Source: Acinetobacter kookii (lineage in GTDB: Bacteria > Pseudomonadota > Gammaproteobacteria > Pseudomonadales > Moraxellaceae). From it: 64,000 bases of DNA. Positions 56,935 to 64,000 of this stretch are shown one piece after another. Position 1 is the first letter of the stretch; each line of letters opens with the position of its first letter. The translations under genes were made by a program, and so were the position numbers. The stretch covers positions 248,001-312,000 of the forward strand of contig NZ_FMYO01000002.1 of NCBI RefSeq assembly GCF_900096895.1, read 5' to 3'. The notes under the pieces were generated by a model. The model was not told the DNA's origin. It did no database searches and saw only the letters and a program-made list of their open reading frames with translations.

Positions 56935-58422
56935 ATGTCTTTTGCGAAAATCTATACACGAGGTCTGCTTGGACTTCATGCGCCTTTAATTGAGGTGGAA
57001 GTTCATGTCAGTCAGGGTTTACCCTCTTTAACCATTGTCGGGCTACCTGAAGCAGCAGTTCGTGAAAGTAAAGACCGGGTACGTTCTGCCATTATTAATA
57101 GTGGTTTCCAGTTTCCCACCAAACGTCTCACCATCAATCTGGCGCCTGCAGACTTACCCAAAGATGGCTCACGACTGGATTTGCCGATTGCTTTGGGAAT
57201 TCTTATTGCGTCAGGGCAACTCCCTGAAAATGTGACAGATCAGCTGGAATTTATTGGTGAGTTGGCCCTGGATGGTCAACTTCGTCCCATCAGCGGTATT
57301 TTAAGCATTGCCATTGCCTGCCAGCAGTCTGGACATCAACTGATTTTGCCGCAGCAGAATGCCCAAGATGCCTCGCAACTGCCCGGTTTTGAAGTGTTTG
57401 CTGCCCATCATCTGAAAGATGTCTGTGAACATTTATCCAGCCAGCATCCGCTTCCACAATATCAGGCCAATACCACCAGCCCTATTGACCAATACAAATT
57501 TGATTTAGCCGATGTCAAAGGTCAGCTCCGTCCACGGCGAGCCTTGGAGATTGCTGCAGCGGGCGGCCATTCTTTATTGTTTAAGGGACCTCCAGGAACC
57601 GGAAAAACCCTGTTGGCTTCACGGCTGGCCAGTATTTTACCGCCTCTAGACATGCAGGAGAATCTGGAAGTTGCCAGTATTTACTCGGTTGCCAACAGTT
57701 CACATCCCTTTGGGCAGCGCCCTTTTCGTGCACCACATCATACCGCTTCCGCGATTGCCTTGGTCGGTGGCGGTTCACATCCCAAACCCGGTGAAATTAC
57801 CCTGGCGCATTTGGGCGTATTGTTTTTAGATGAGCTGCCTGAATTTGATCGCAAGGTTCTGGAAGTATTAAGACAACCGCTGGAATCTAAAGAAATTGTG
57901 ATCTCACGTGCCTCCAGGCAAATTACCTTTCCAGCAAACTTTCAACTGATTGCTGCAATGAATCCCTGCCCTTGTGGTTATGCCTTTAATCAGGATATAC
58001 GCTGTCAATGTTCAGCGGATGCGATTAAACGTTATCAAAATCGCATTTCAGGTCCACTCCTGGACCGGATTGACCTGCATATTGATGTGCCTCCTTTGCA
58101 AGCACATGAATTGCAAGATACATCACCGGTTGAAAATTCACAGACAGTGCGGCAACGGGTGATTCAGGCCTATGAACAGCAGATGCAACGGCAACAATGC
58201 CTGAACCATGCTTTAACGCCCCAACAGCTGGAGCAGTTTGCCTGTCTCGATGCACAGGCACAGAAAATTATGGAAACAGCACAGCAACGCCTCAACCTGT
58301 CTGCCCGGGCTTATCATCGGGTATTACGCGTTGCGAGAAGCATTGCCGATTTATCGCAACATGCCGCGATTCAAAGCCAGCATTTAACCGAAGCGTTGTC
58401 CTATCGGGCACAACAGGGCTAA
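56935..58422 (+). CDS. comM: Competence helicase ComM (YifB, Mg-chelatase-like AAA ATPase)
   Basis: ComM is a hexameric bidirectional helicase that promotes branch migration during integration of transformed DNA. The 495-residue protein has an N-terminal ChlI/Lon-like domain (LPSLTIVGLPEAAVRESKDRVRSA, in parts), AAA+ core with Walker A KGPPGTGKTLL, Walker B VLFLDELPEF, the sensor MNPCPCGY and C-terminal helices. The gene is intact. In many A. baumannii strains it is interrupted by AbaR-type resistance islands; no such insertion is seen. It follows ubiK by 68 bases and is followed after six bases by a GNAT gene. Confidence 0.94.
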   Translation: MSFAKIYTRGLLGLHAPLIEVEVHVSQGLPSLTIVGLPEAAVRESKDRVRSAIINSGFQFPTKRLTINLAPADLPKDGSRLDLPIALGILIASGQLPENVTDQLEFIGELALDGQLRPISGILSIAIACQQSGHQLILPQQNAQDASQLPGFEVFAAHHLKDVCEHLSSQHPLPQYQANTTSPIDQYKFDLADVKGQLRPRRALEIAAAGGHSLLFKGPPGTGKTLLASRLASILPPLDMQENLEVASIYSVANSSHPFGQRPFRAPHHTASAIALVGGGSHPKPGEITLAHLGVLFLDELPEFDRKVLEVLRQPLESKEIVISRASRQITFPANFQLIAAMNPCPCGYAFNQDIRCQCSADAIKRYQNRISGPLLDRIDLHIDVPPLQAHELQDTSPVENSQTVRQRVIQAYEQQMQRQQCLNHALTPQQLEQFACLDAQAQKIMETAQQRLNLSARAYHRVLRVARSIADLSQHAAIQSQHLTEALSYRAQQG

Positions 58423-58428
58423 TCCGAA

Positions 58429-58935
58429 ATGCATAATTTACTGATTCGTAGTGAACATCCTGCTGATCATGCGGCAATTGCCCAGGTGATTGAACAGGCC
58501 TTTAAAAAGCAGCCCTATTCCAGTCATAACGAACAATTCATTGTCGCCGCACTGCGCAAGGCCAATGCGCTGACCATTTCTTTGGTGGCTGTTTTAAATC
58601 AGCAGATTGTCGGACATGTGGCTATTTCACCGGTACTGATTTCTTCCGGGGTGCAAGGCTGGTATGGCTTGGGGCCTGTCGCTGTTTTGCCGGAATGGCA
58701 ACTGCAAGAAATCGGTTCAGCACTCATCCGGTCGGCTTTGGTTCAATTAAAAACTCATGCAGCCAAAGGCTGTGTAGTTTTAGGTGATCCGAATTTTTAT
58801 TCTGAATTTGGCTTTAAAGTTGTACCTGATCTGATTTTAGACAATGTTCCGGCGGAATACTTTCAGGCTTTGTCTTTTGATGAGGATATCCCTCAAGGTC
58901 ATGTGAGCTATCATGCTGCATTTTCTGCCCCATAA
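58429..58935 (+). CDS. GNAT-family N-acetyltransferase
   Basis: A 168-residue acetyltransferase resembling YhbS-type GNATs. The acetyl-CoA fold shows as VGHVAISPVLISS, GLGPVAVLPEWQLQEIGSALI (the R/QxxGxG/A pyrophosphate motif, here QEIGSA), VVLGDPNFYSEFGF and the C-terminal strands. The gene starts six bases after comM and both probably share a transcript. Substrate unknown; nothing in the neighbourhood points to one. Confidence 0.88.
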   Translation: MHNLLIRSEHPADHAAIAQVIEQAFKKQPYSSHNEQFIVAALRKANALTISLVAVLNQQIVGHVAISPVLISSGVQGWYGLGPVAVLPEWQLQEIGSALIRSALVQLKTHAAKGCVVLGDPNFYSEFGFKVVPDLILDNVPAEYFQALSFDEDIPQGHVSYHAAFSAP

Positions 58936-59002
58936 GCAAAATAAAGCATGGCCTTGGGGTTAGTGTAAGCAATGAAATGTTAGCCCCTTAAATTATCTCC
59001 AT

Positions 59003-59039
59003 AAAAAAACCTCCAAAGTACAGCTTTGGAGGTTTTTTT
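59003..59039. terminator. Bidirectional terminator between the GNAT gene and the TorF porin gene
   Basis: A7-CCTCCAAAG (59003-59018) pairs perfectly with CTTTGGAGG-T7 (59024-59039) around a five-base loop, with U-tracts in both directions. Confidence 0.92.
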
Positions 59040-59051
59040 AATCATTTTAAA

Positions 59052-59789
59052 TTAAAATGCTTTGGTTAAGGTAAAGACCGCCCCTGTCTCTACGCCACGA
59101 TTTTCAGGATCAATATCCGTACCAATCGCAGCCAATTCGGCAGTTAGTCCCTCAACGGAAGCGAATGAATAGGTTACCCCAGCTTTCCAGTCAAAATAGC
59201 TGTCCTCACTGCCAAAATAATTTTCATCCGCCAGCGTATAACCCAGTGCAGCAACACCGCCAAAGCCAGCAGCAAAAGGTACAGAATACGTTGCATTCAG
59301 GTACCATGCATCAGTGTCTAAACCCAGGAAATCATTGGTATAGTTAACCGCTGTTAATAGACTAGCACCTTCTGTCAACACGTCATTGAAAGTCAATTTA
59401 CCGTATAATTCCAACCAGTTTAAGTCACTTTCACTTGGATAGGCGTAATACCACAAACCTACATCCAGTAACGGTTTATTGGCAAAGCTATCTAAAGTCG
59501 TTGCAAAACCGATGTAAGGGTCTAGCTCAATGTGTGCTGTACCGCCAAAATCAACATTTGAACCCCACACACCCGCATATACACCTGAGTCATGTGACAA
59601 TACAAAACCTGCTTGTACGGCTGGATCATTAAAGGTTTGCGTCATACCACGATAACGGTAGTCCGAGGTTATTGCTGCAGTGCCACTTACAGATAAGCCG
59701 AATGGTGATGCTGGTGTTTCATCTGCAAAAGTGAAGCTAGACGCTGTTGCAACTACAGCTAAAGATAATGCTTTAAAAGTAAATTTCAT
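59052..59789 (-). CDS. TorF-family putative outer-membrane porin
   Basis: A 245-residue outer-membrane barrel of the TorF/Gcw_chp family (TIGR02001). It has a signal peptide (cleavage about SSFTFA), then the typical VSGTAAITSDYRYRGMTQT motif at the mature start, GVYAGVWGSNVDFG, ELDPYIGFA and a terminal strand VFTLTKAF ending with the C-terminal Phe. The ATG at 59789 has AGGGGGA a proper distance upstream. A GTACGATG hairpin directly precedes that site. The function is unknown beyond being a putative porin. Confidence 0.87.
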   Translation of the reverse strand: MKFTFKALSLAVVATASSFTFADETPASPFGLSVSGTAAITSDYRYRGMTQTFNDPAVQAGFVLSHDSGVYAGVWGSNVDFGGTAHIELDPYIGFATTLDSFANKPLLDVGLWYYAYPSESDLNWLELYGKLTFNDVLTEGASLLTAVNYTNDFLGLDTDAWYLNATYSVPFAAGFGGVAALGYTLADENYFGSEDSYFDWKAGVTYSFASVEGLTAELAAIGTDIDPENRGVETGAVFTLTKAF

Positions 59790-59805
59790 TCTTGGATTCC
59801 CCCTA

Positions 59806-59820
59806 CATCGTAGCACGATG
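59806..59820 (-). promoter_or_regulatory. Small hairpin next to the torF ribosome-binding site
   Basis: CATCGT (59806-59811) and ACGATG (59815-59820) form a six-pair stem closing an AGC (minus: GCT) loop. On the minus strand it ends two bases before the AGGGGGA of the TorF-family gene. It may affect translation or mRNA stability. Confidence 0.4.
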
Positions 59821-60183
59821 CTATGTTTGGTTATTTCGTTAGACTCATATCAGAGTTAGCAATAGCTGTGCCAAAAACAGATTCCAGCCTTTAAAAAGAC
59901 AGTCGTAAAAAAATATATAATTATAAATAATTGTTTTTATTATTTTTTTATTTATAAAGATAAATTTCCAATATCTGCGGAACAGCCAAGAATGCTAACC
60001 ACATAGGACTGATATGAGCTTGACTCGACCATCCTATAAAATTCATATTTGCTTACATCACGCCTCTTTTTAAGGCTATTTTTTCACCTGTTTTTTTAAT
60101 TATGCATAAAAAAAGTGCACAATTTTAAGGCAAACTGTACACTTTCAATTATTTCAACCTGTCAGGAAGTTATAAATTGAAAA
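59821..60183. other. AT-rich intergenic region with an imperfect long inverted repeat
   Basis: No gene is visible. Promoters of the TorF-family gene should lie here. CTCATATCAG-AGTTAGCA (59844-59861) returns inverted as TGCTAAC...CTGATATGAG (59993-60018), with nine bases inserted in the right arm, enclosing about 130 bases of A/T-rich DNA. A short A-rich element CATAAAAAAAGTGCACAATTTTAAGGC follows near 60105, pairing loosely with CTGTACACTTTC; it could end transcription of the remnant at 60184. Confidence 0.4.
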
Positions 60184-60676
60184 TTAAAGCCCAAACCCCT
60201 GATGGTCAAAATCTGTATCAAAATGGTCCTTGCCTCCCATCCCATAATCTACAGAAGCAGTCGCTCCAGTATTGGCTATTTCTTTACTTAAACCGATACG
60301 CACTTCCTTGAAAGCCCCATCACTTTTCGTTTCAATCCTGCTGTCATCACGGCTGCTCTTATCAATAGACGCACCAACCGAAGTGTTTAACATAAAATTT
60401 TGCGGTAAAGCATAACGATAAGCTGCTGTTAAATACCTATCTGCAGCATGACCTAAAGAAGCCTCCATCAGCATCACTGCCGTGCTTAACGTTAAATCCT
60501 TATAAGCCAGTTTGCCCAGTACATCAAATGCGGTGGTTTTAGGTTTATCGTCATTTTCATCATACCGTACCGCCATTTTGATCGTTATAAACGGCAGCTT
60601 GAACTTTATAGCTCCAATCCTGGTTCAGTGTCGTGCTATACACGACATAAAAATAACGCAATTTTGTGTGAAATTT
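60184..60676 (-). pseudogene. Frameshifted, 5'-truncated remnant of an outer-membrane barrel gene
   Basis: An open frame of 130 codons (60184-60576) has strand-like, aromatic-polar alternating sequence (YLTAAYRYALPQNFMLNTSVGAS; VRIGLSKEIANTGATASVDYGMG), typical of outer-membrane barrels, but no signal peptide. A second minus-strand frame (60676 down to the TGA at 60560) continues it upstream: TLNQDWSYKVQAAVYNDQNG. Removing one G from the GGCGG at 60571-60574 joins them as ...YNDQNGVRYDENDD. The 5' part with the signal is missing. A short, possibly shifted tail after the stop reads NFQF, suggesting the barrel end is also off frame. Probably a dying porin gene; family not identified. Confidence 0.55.
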
Positions 60677-61264
60677 TCAGCATTACATCTTCTTATAAAA
60701 CCTGCTTGAGATTCTTGTTTAATGATAAATTCAGCTGTGAATTCTAAAAACTTTTATACTTTTTGGTTAATTTCTTTAAATCATTATCTTCTTACTTCTC
60801 TGCTACTAAAAACCAATAAAACCACCTAATATTGAATTAAAATCGAGTGTATTTTCAAAAAAATGAGATGACTTTTACACAAATATGAAACTTTTTAAAG
60901 TTTAAGGCTTTTCCTCTCGCCTTCTACCGAAAATCAATCATTCAGCCTCTCGAATCAATATTAGACTAAAGTTTAAAGCAGAAAAATTTCATAAATTTAC
61001 CCTTAAATAGGGAATTTCGACTCGCTATTAGTGATCAGAATTACACGACAAATTATTTATACTTTAAATATATTATTGTTTTATAAAATAATTTTTAAAA
61101 ATAGCAAACCTTAAATATTTTTATTGACTAAAAGGTATAAAATCACATTAAAAAATATTTAACTTTAGTTAAATAAAATGTATTAAAAAATGATTTTTTT
61201 GCGATACATTATGTATACAATTCCTTTCATTTCCTTCTCCCATTTTGTATAAGGCTCTCTCCCA
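60677..61264. promoter_or_regulatory. Long AT-rich upstream region of the OprD-family porin gene, with two palindromes
   Basis: About 590 bases without a credible gene. Near the porin start two palindromes stand out: TATTTAACT-TT-AGTTAAATA (61156-61175, nine perfect pairs) and ATACAT-T-ATGTAT (61204-61216). They are 100 and 50 bases before the ATG and could be operator sites; the second may overlap the promoter. The far part (60680-61100) is low-complexity and I see nothing in it. Confidence 0.4.
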
Positions 61265-62563
61265 ATGCAAAAATCACAAAAACTTACTTTAGCAGTTTTA
61301 ATTCAGGCTGCATTAATCTCAACAGCATATGCAAGCGAGCAAAGCGAGTCTAAAGGCTTTGTTGAGGATGCTGAAGGCTCTGTACTTTTCCGTACCGGTT
61401 ATATCAATCGTGACAAGAAAGCACCTGGTGTTAAAGATCAAAGTTCTGCTGCACAATCTGCTATCGTCAAACTCGAGTCTGGTTTTACCCAAGGTGTGGT
61501 AGGTTTTGGTGTAAATGTGGTTGGTGATGCTTCATTTAAACTGGGCGAAAACAAAAATGCGAATAATGGCATGATTCCTAAGCATGCACCGACTGCAGAA
61601 AATCCAAATGGTGATGCTTATGATCATTGGGCTCGTGGTGGTGCAAGTGTCAAAGCACGTATTTCAAATACAACTGTTGAGTACGGTACTCAAGTATTAG
61701 ATATCCCTGTTCTTGCAAGTAATACAGGCCGTATGGTTCCTGAATATTTCACCGGTGTGCTTGCAACAAGCCACGAAATTGAAAATTTGGAAGTTATTGC
61801 GGGTAAATTCACTAAAAACCAGTATTCAGATCAAATCAACACTGATGGTGAAAACTTAGACCGTGCAGTAGTTTGGGGCGCAAAATACAAATTTAATGAT
61901 GCTTTAAATGCATCGTACTATGGCTTAGATAGCAAAAATAAATTAGAGCGTCATTACGTAAATGCCAACTATAAACAAGCCTTGGCTAACGACAGCTCAC
62001 TCACTTATGACTTCAGCGGTTATCACACTGAGTTTGATGAACAAGCCGCTACTTATTCTTCAACAATTGGCAATAAAGATGTTTCCGGTCGAAGCAACAA
62101 TATTTGGGCAATTTCAGGCACTTATAATACTGGTCCACACAATGTCATGTTGGCTTACCAACAAAATACTGGCAACACTGGTTATGATTACGGCCAAAAT
62201 GCTGACGGCTACCAAAGTATTTACTTGCCAAACTCTTACTTGTCTGACTTCGTCGGCAACCATGAGAAATCAGCACAAGTTCAATATACCTATGACTTTG
62301 GCGCAATGAAGGTTCCGGGCTTAACCTGGACTACTGCTTATGTCTATGGTTGGGACATCAATGTTGCTGGTAAAACAGGCGAAGGTAAAGAAAATGAATT
62401 CTTTAACCAAGTGAAATACACTGTTCAAAGCGGTTTTGCCAAAGATGCCAGCTTGCGTGTACGTAACTCAATCTATCGTGCCAACGATGTGTATGACAGT
62501 GCTTACATTGGTGACACCAATGAATGGCGTATTTTCCTGGATATTCCTGTGAAATTATTCTAA
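61265..62563 (+). CDS. OprD-family outer-membrane porin
   Basis: A 432-residue outer-membrane porin of the OprD (OccK/OccD-like) family that takes up small carboxylates, amino acids or sugars; some Acinetobacter members let carbapenems in. It has a signal peptide (cleavage about STAYA), the typical FVEDAEGSVLFRTGYINRDKK opening strands (in parts), GFTQGVVGFGVNV, the conserved EYGTQVLDIPVLASNTGRMVPEYF (constriction loop L3 region; in parts), DRAVVWGAKYKF and a final strand IFLDIPVKLF ending in Phe. Exact substrate not predictable. It is transcribed alone behind a long AT-rich region. Confidence 0.92.
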   Translation: MQKSQKLTLAVLIQAALISTAYASEQSESKGFVEDAEGSVLFRTGYINRDKKAPGVKDQSSAAQSAIVKLESGFTQGVVGFGVNVVGDASFKLGENKNANNGMIPKHAPTAENPNGDAYDHWARGGASVKARISNTTVEYGTQVLDIPVLASNTGRMVPEYFTGVLATSHEIENLEVIAGKFTKNQYSDQINTDGENLDRAVVWGAKYKFNDALNASYYGLDSKNKLERHYVNANYKQALANDSSLTYDFSGYHTEFDEQAATYSSTIGNKDVSGRSNNIWAISGTYNTGPHNVMLAYQQNTGNTGYDYGQNADGYQSIYLPNSYLSDFVGNHEKSAQVQYTYDFGAMKVPGLTWTTAYVYGWDINVAGKTGEGKENEFFNQVKYTVQSGFAKDASLRVRNSIYRANDVYDSAYIGDTNEWRIFLDIPVKLF

Positions 62564-62588
62564 TTCCACAGCTTTATTTAAGGGAAAT

Positions 62589-62617
62589 AAAAAACCTGCA
62601 CAATGTGCAGGTTTTTT
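62589..62617. terminator. Bidirectional terminator between the porin and ppa genes
   Basis: A6-CCTGCAC pairs with GTGCAGG-T7 around an AAT loop; a strong stem with U-tracts on both strands. Confidence 0.92.
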
Positions 62618-62653
62618 TGTGTAAGCCTTTCAGGCTAAATTCGAAACAAACAA

Positions 62654-63190
62654 TTATTTGTTTGCTTCTGCATAAGCTGCAATTGAGCTAAGCACTTCTT
62701 GTTTTGCAACGTCAGCACCTTCCCAACCACTTAACTTCACCCATTTTCCTGGCTCTAAGTCTTTGTAGTGTTGGAAGAAGTGTTCGATTTGGCTGATCAA
62801 AAGCGGAGGAAGATCGGTATATTCCTGAACGTCTTTATAGATTGGCGTTAATTTGTCGTGTGGAACTGCAACCAGTTTCGCATCAACACCACCGTCATCT
62901 TCCATGTTCAATTTGCCCACAGGACGGCAACGAATCACTGAACCTGGTTCAACCGGGTGTGGAGTCACAACCAATACGTCTAATGGATCGCCATCAAGAG
63001 ACAAGGTGTTTGGCACATAACCGTAGTTTGCCGGGTAGAACATTGCAGTACCCATAAAGCGGTCTACAAATAATGCATCAGAATCTTTGTCGATTTCGTA
63101 TTTGATTGGTGCTGCATTTGCAGGAATTTCAATAATTACATAGATGTCGTTTGGTGCATCTTTACCCGCTGGGATATTGCTGTAGCTCAT
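62654..63190 (-). CDS. ppa: Inorganic pyrophosphatase
   Basis: A family I soluble pyrophosphatase that hydrolyses PPi to two phosphates, pulling biosynthetic reactions forward. The 178-residue protein has the metal-binding cluster GDPLDVLVV (DxDxxD, about D65/D70), the [15 protein letters not shown] segment and ANYGYVPNT, and C-terminal [16 protein letters not shown]. The ATG at 63190 (MSYSNIPAG) with AAGAG upstream is preferred over the TTG at 63208. Confidence 0.96.
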   Translation of the reverse strand: MSYSNIPAGKDAPNDIYVIIEIPANAAPIKYEIDKDSDALFVDRFMGTAMFYPANYGYVPNTLSLDGDPLDVLVVTPHPVEPGSVIRCRPVGKLNMEDDGGVDAKLVAVPHDKLTPIYKDVQEYTDLPPLLISQIEHFFQHYKDLEPGKWVKLSGWEGADVAKQEVLSSIAAYAEANK

Positions 63191-63314
63191 AGCATCACTC
63201 TTTAACAAGTTAAATCTTTTTTAAACCGCAACGATTATAACGGTTTTTGCGTATTAAATAACTTTTCGATTATACATCTGCTGGATGAAAATATGTATTT
63301 GCACATTTTCAGGC

Positions 63315-63716
63315 TCAGGTGGTTAATTTAATCACCAGCAGTAGCAGGAAAATCGGACAAAGCAAGGACAAGGTCCAGATAATGGAACGCAAAGTGGCCC
63401 AATTGGCTAAATAGCAGATGCCGTAGAAAATACGGAGTAAAATATAGGCCATACCAAAGGTCATGATCAGGTTTTGAGAAACCACCATATATTCTGCCAT
63501 TAAAATCGAGGCAATAAATAAGGGTAAACTTTCAAAACTGTTTTGTTGTACCGCATTGGCACGTGCGGCCAAACCTGTGGTTCTAGCCAGAAATTCACGC
63601 GGGTTCTGGTTATCTCGTGCTTTAAAACCTGCTGCTTTTTTTGCAATTGCGGTAAAAACGTAAGGCAATAAACATGCGATTAAGATGAGATAAATTATTC
63701 CGCTAATGCTTTGCAT
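63315..63716 (-). CDS. MAPEG-family membrane protein
   Basis: A 133-residue inner-membrane protein with four helices and the MAPEG pattern: ARTTGLAARANAVQQNSFESLPLFIASI (parts) with the conserved ANAVQQNSFESLP motif, and the late helix LRIFYGICYLANWATLRSIIW. Eukaryotic members act on eicosanoids and glutathione; bacterial members of this short type have no assigned reaction. No linked glutathione genes are visible. Confidence 0.85.
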   Translation of the reverse strand: MQSISGIIYLILIACLLPYVFTAIAKKAAGFKARDNQNPREFLARTTGLAARANAVQQNSFESLPLFIASILMAEYMVVSQNLIMTFGMAYILLRIFYGICYLANWATLRSIIWTLSLLCPIFLLLLVIKLTT

Positions 63717-63821
63717 CTCATTTTTCTCATTAAGATTTTATGCTGCCTATCATAGCATGGTGTTTTCGCAATATTTTTTGTAAATTATAGTGTTTTTATA
63801 AATGAGCAATAAGGATCCATG

Positions 63822-64000
63822 ATGGTTAATCCTGATCAAGAGAAAATGTTTGATGTACTTGAAAAGCAGCGCCAGCATCAACTTAAAGTGGATCGGATAC
63901 TCAAAGTCGTATTGCCGATTGTCGGATTTTTACTTTCGGTCATGTGCGCCAATTTCAATCGGCTTTCCCTTATTTTCACCATTGTTATTTCAATTCTCGC
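63822..64000 (+). CDS. Membrane protein of unknown function, 3' end outside the window
   Basis: Two adjacent ATGs (63819 and 63822) follow AAGGA (63811-63815); the second has better spacing. The visible 59 residues are a charged N-terminus (VNPDQEKMFDVLEKQRQ) and then a helix from RILKVVLPIVGFLLSVMC with a second starting SLIFTIVISI. The frame is open to the window edge. It is too short to identify. Confidence 0.65.
   Translation, partial: MVNPDQEKMFDVLEKQRQHQLKVDRILKVVLPIVGFLLSVMCANFNRLSLIFTIVISIL

Noticed and set aside
59844..60018. Insertion sequence
   Set aside because: Inverted arms are present but there is no transposase and the enclosed DNA is too short; kept only as a low-interest observation.

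Overview
The window reads as a stretch of Acinetobacter chromosome (Moraxellaceae, Gammaproteobacteria). The assignment rests on gene order and protein character: pilC-pilD-coaE, gacA beside pilS-pilR, xerD-dsbC-hom-thrC, lptF/lptG facing pepA-holC, nrdR-ribD-DNA methylase-ribE, glnK-amtB facing ubiK-comM, and OprD-type and TorF-type porins. The DNA is moderately AT-rich, intergenic regions are short, and nearly every transcription unit ends in a clear intrinsic terminator. I see no rRNA, tRNA, CRISPR array, prophage or intact insertion sequence.

Layout. 1-2605: end of a type IV pilus assembly operon (pilC, pilD) plus coaE. 2625-4787 (minus): a DMT permease, rlmB and ppnP. A decayed minus-strand gene lies at 4857-5164, then recN. 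7035-10460 (minus): four genes for exported or outer-membrane proteins (COG3014-like, YcfL-like, LpoB-like, CsgG/LpoB-fold). 10844-12746: algH-ruvX and an IclR regulator; then alkB (minus). 13708-15509: an ABC exporter broken by one frameshift. 15639-17929 (minus): a two-gene polysaccharide synthase/outer-membrane barrel unit. 18320-20483 (minus): phoU and a TolC-type channel. 20761-27520: an unknown lipoprotein, a TPP riboswitch with thiC, nudF-cpdA, dksA-gluQRS and a zinc-ribbon protein.

27536-32673 (minus): murD-ftsW, and feoA-feoB with a small Cys-rich membrane protein behind a Fur-box-like site. 32845-37304: xerD, dsbC, hom, thrC. Then pbpG (minus), gacA, pilS-pilR, and on the minus strand a C-terminal processing protease, gpmI and lptF-lptG. 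47567-50076: pepA-holC and a coiled-coil protein. 50199-56359 (minus): a DedA protein, ribE, an orphan adenine methylase, ribD, nrdR and glnK-amtB. 56639-58935: ubiK, comM and a GNAT acetyltransferase. 59052-64000: a TorF porin, a frameshifted barrel remnant, an OprD-family porin, ppa, a MAPEG protein and the start of an unknown membrane protein.

Most genes are core housekeeping. Less ordinary points are: a predicted anti-P1 strand downstream of the TPP aptamer; a hairpin that appears to occupy the nudF ribosome-binding region; the minimal glycosyltransferase/barrel pair with a nine-C tract in its upstream region; the four-gene outer-membrane cluster; the solitary DNA methylase inside the riboflavin genes; a short, well-primed leader ORF before dksA; a perfect 10-bp hairpin at the gluQRS start; and three loci in different stages of decay. 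No clearly new multi-gene defence or mobile system was found. Family names come from reading the proteins, not from a database search.
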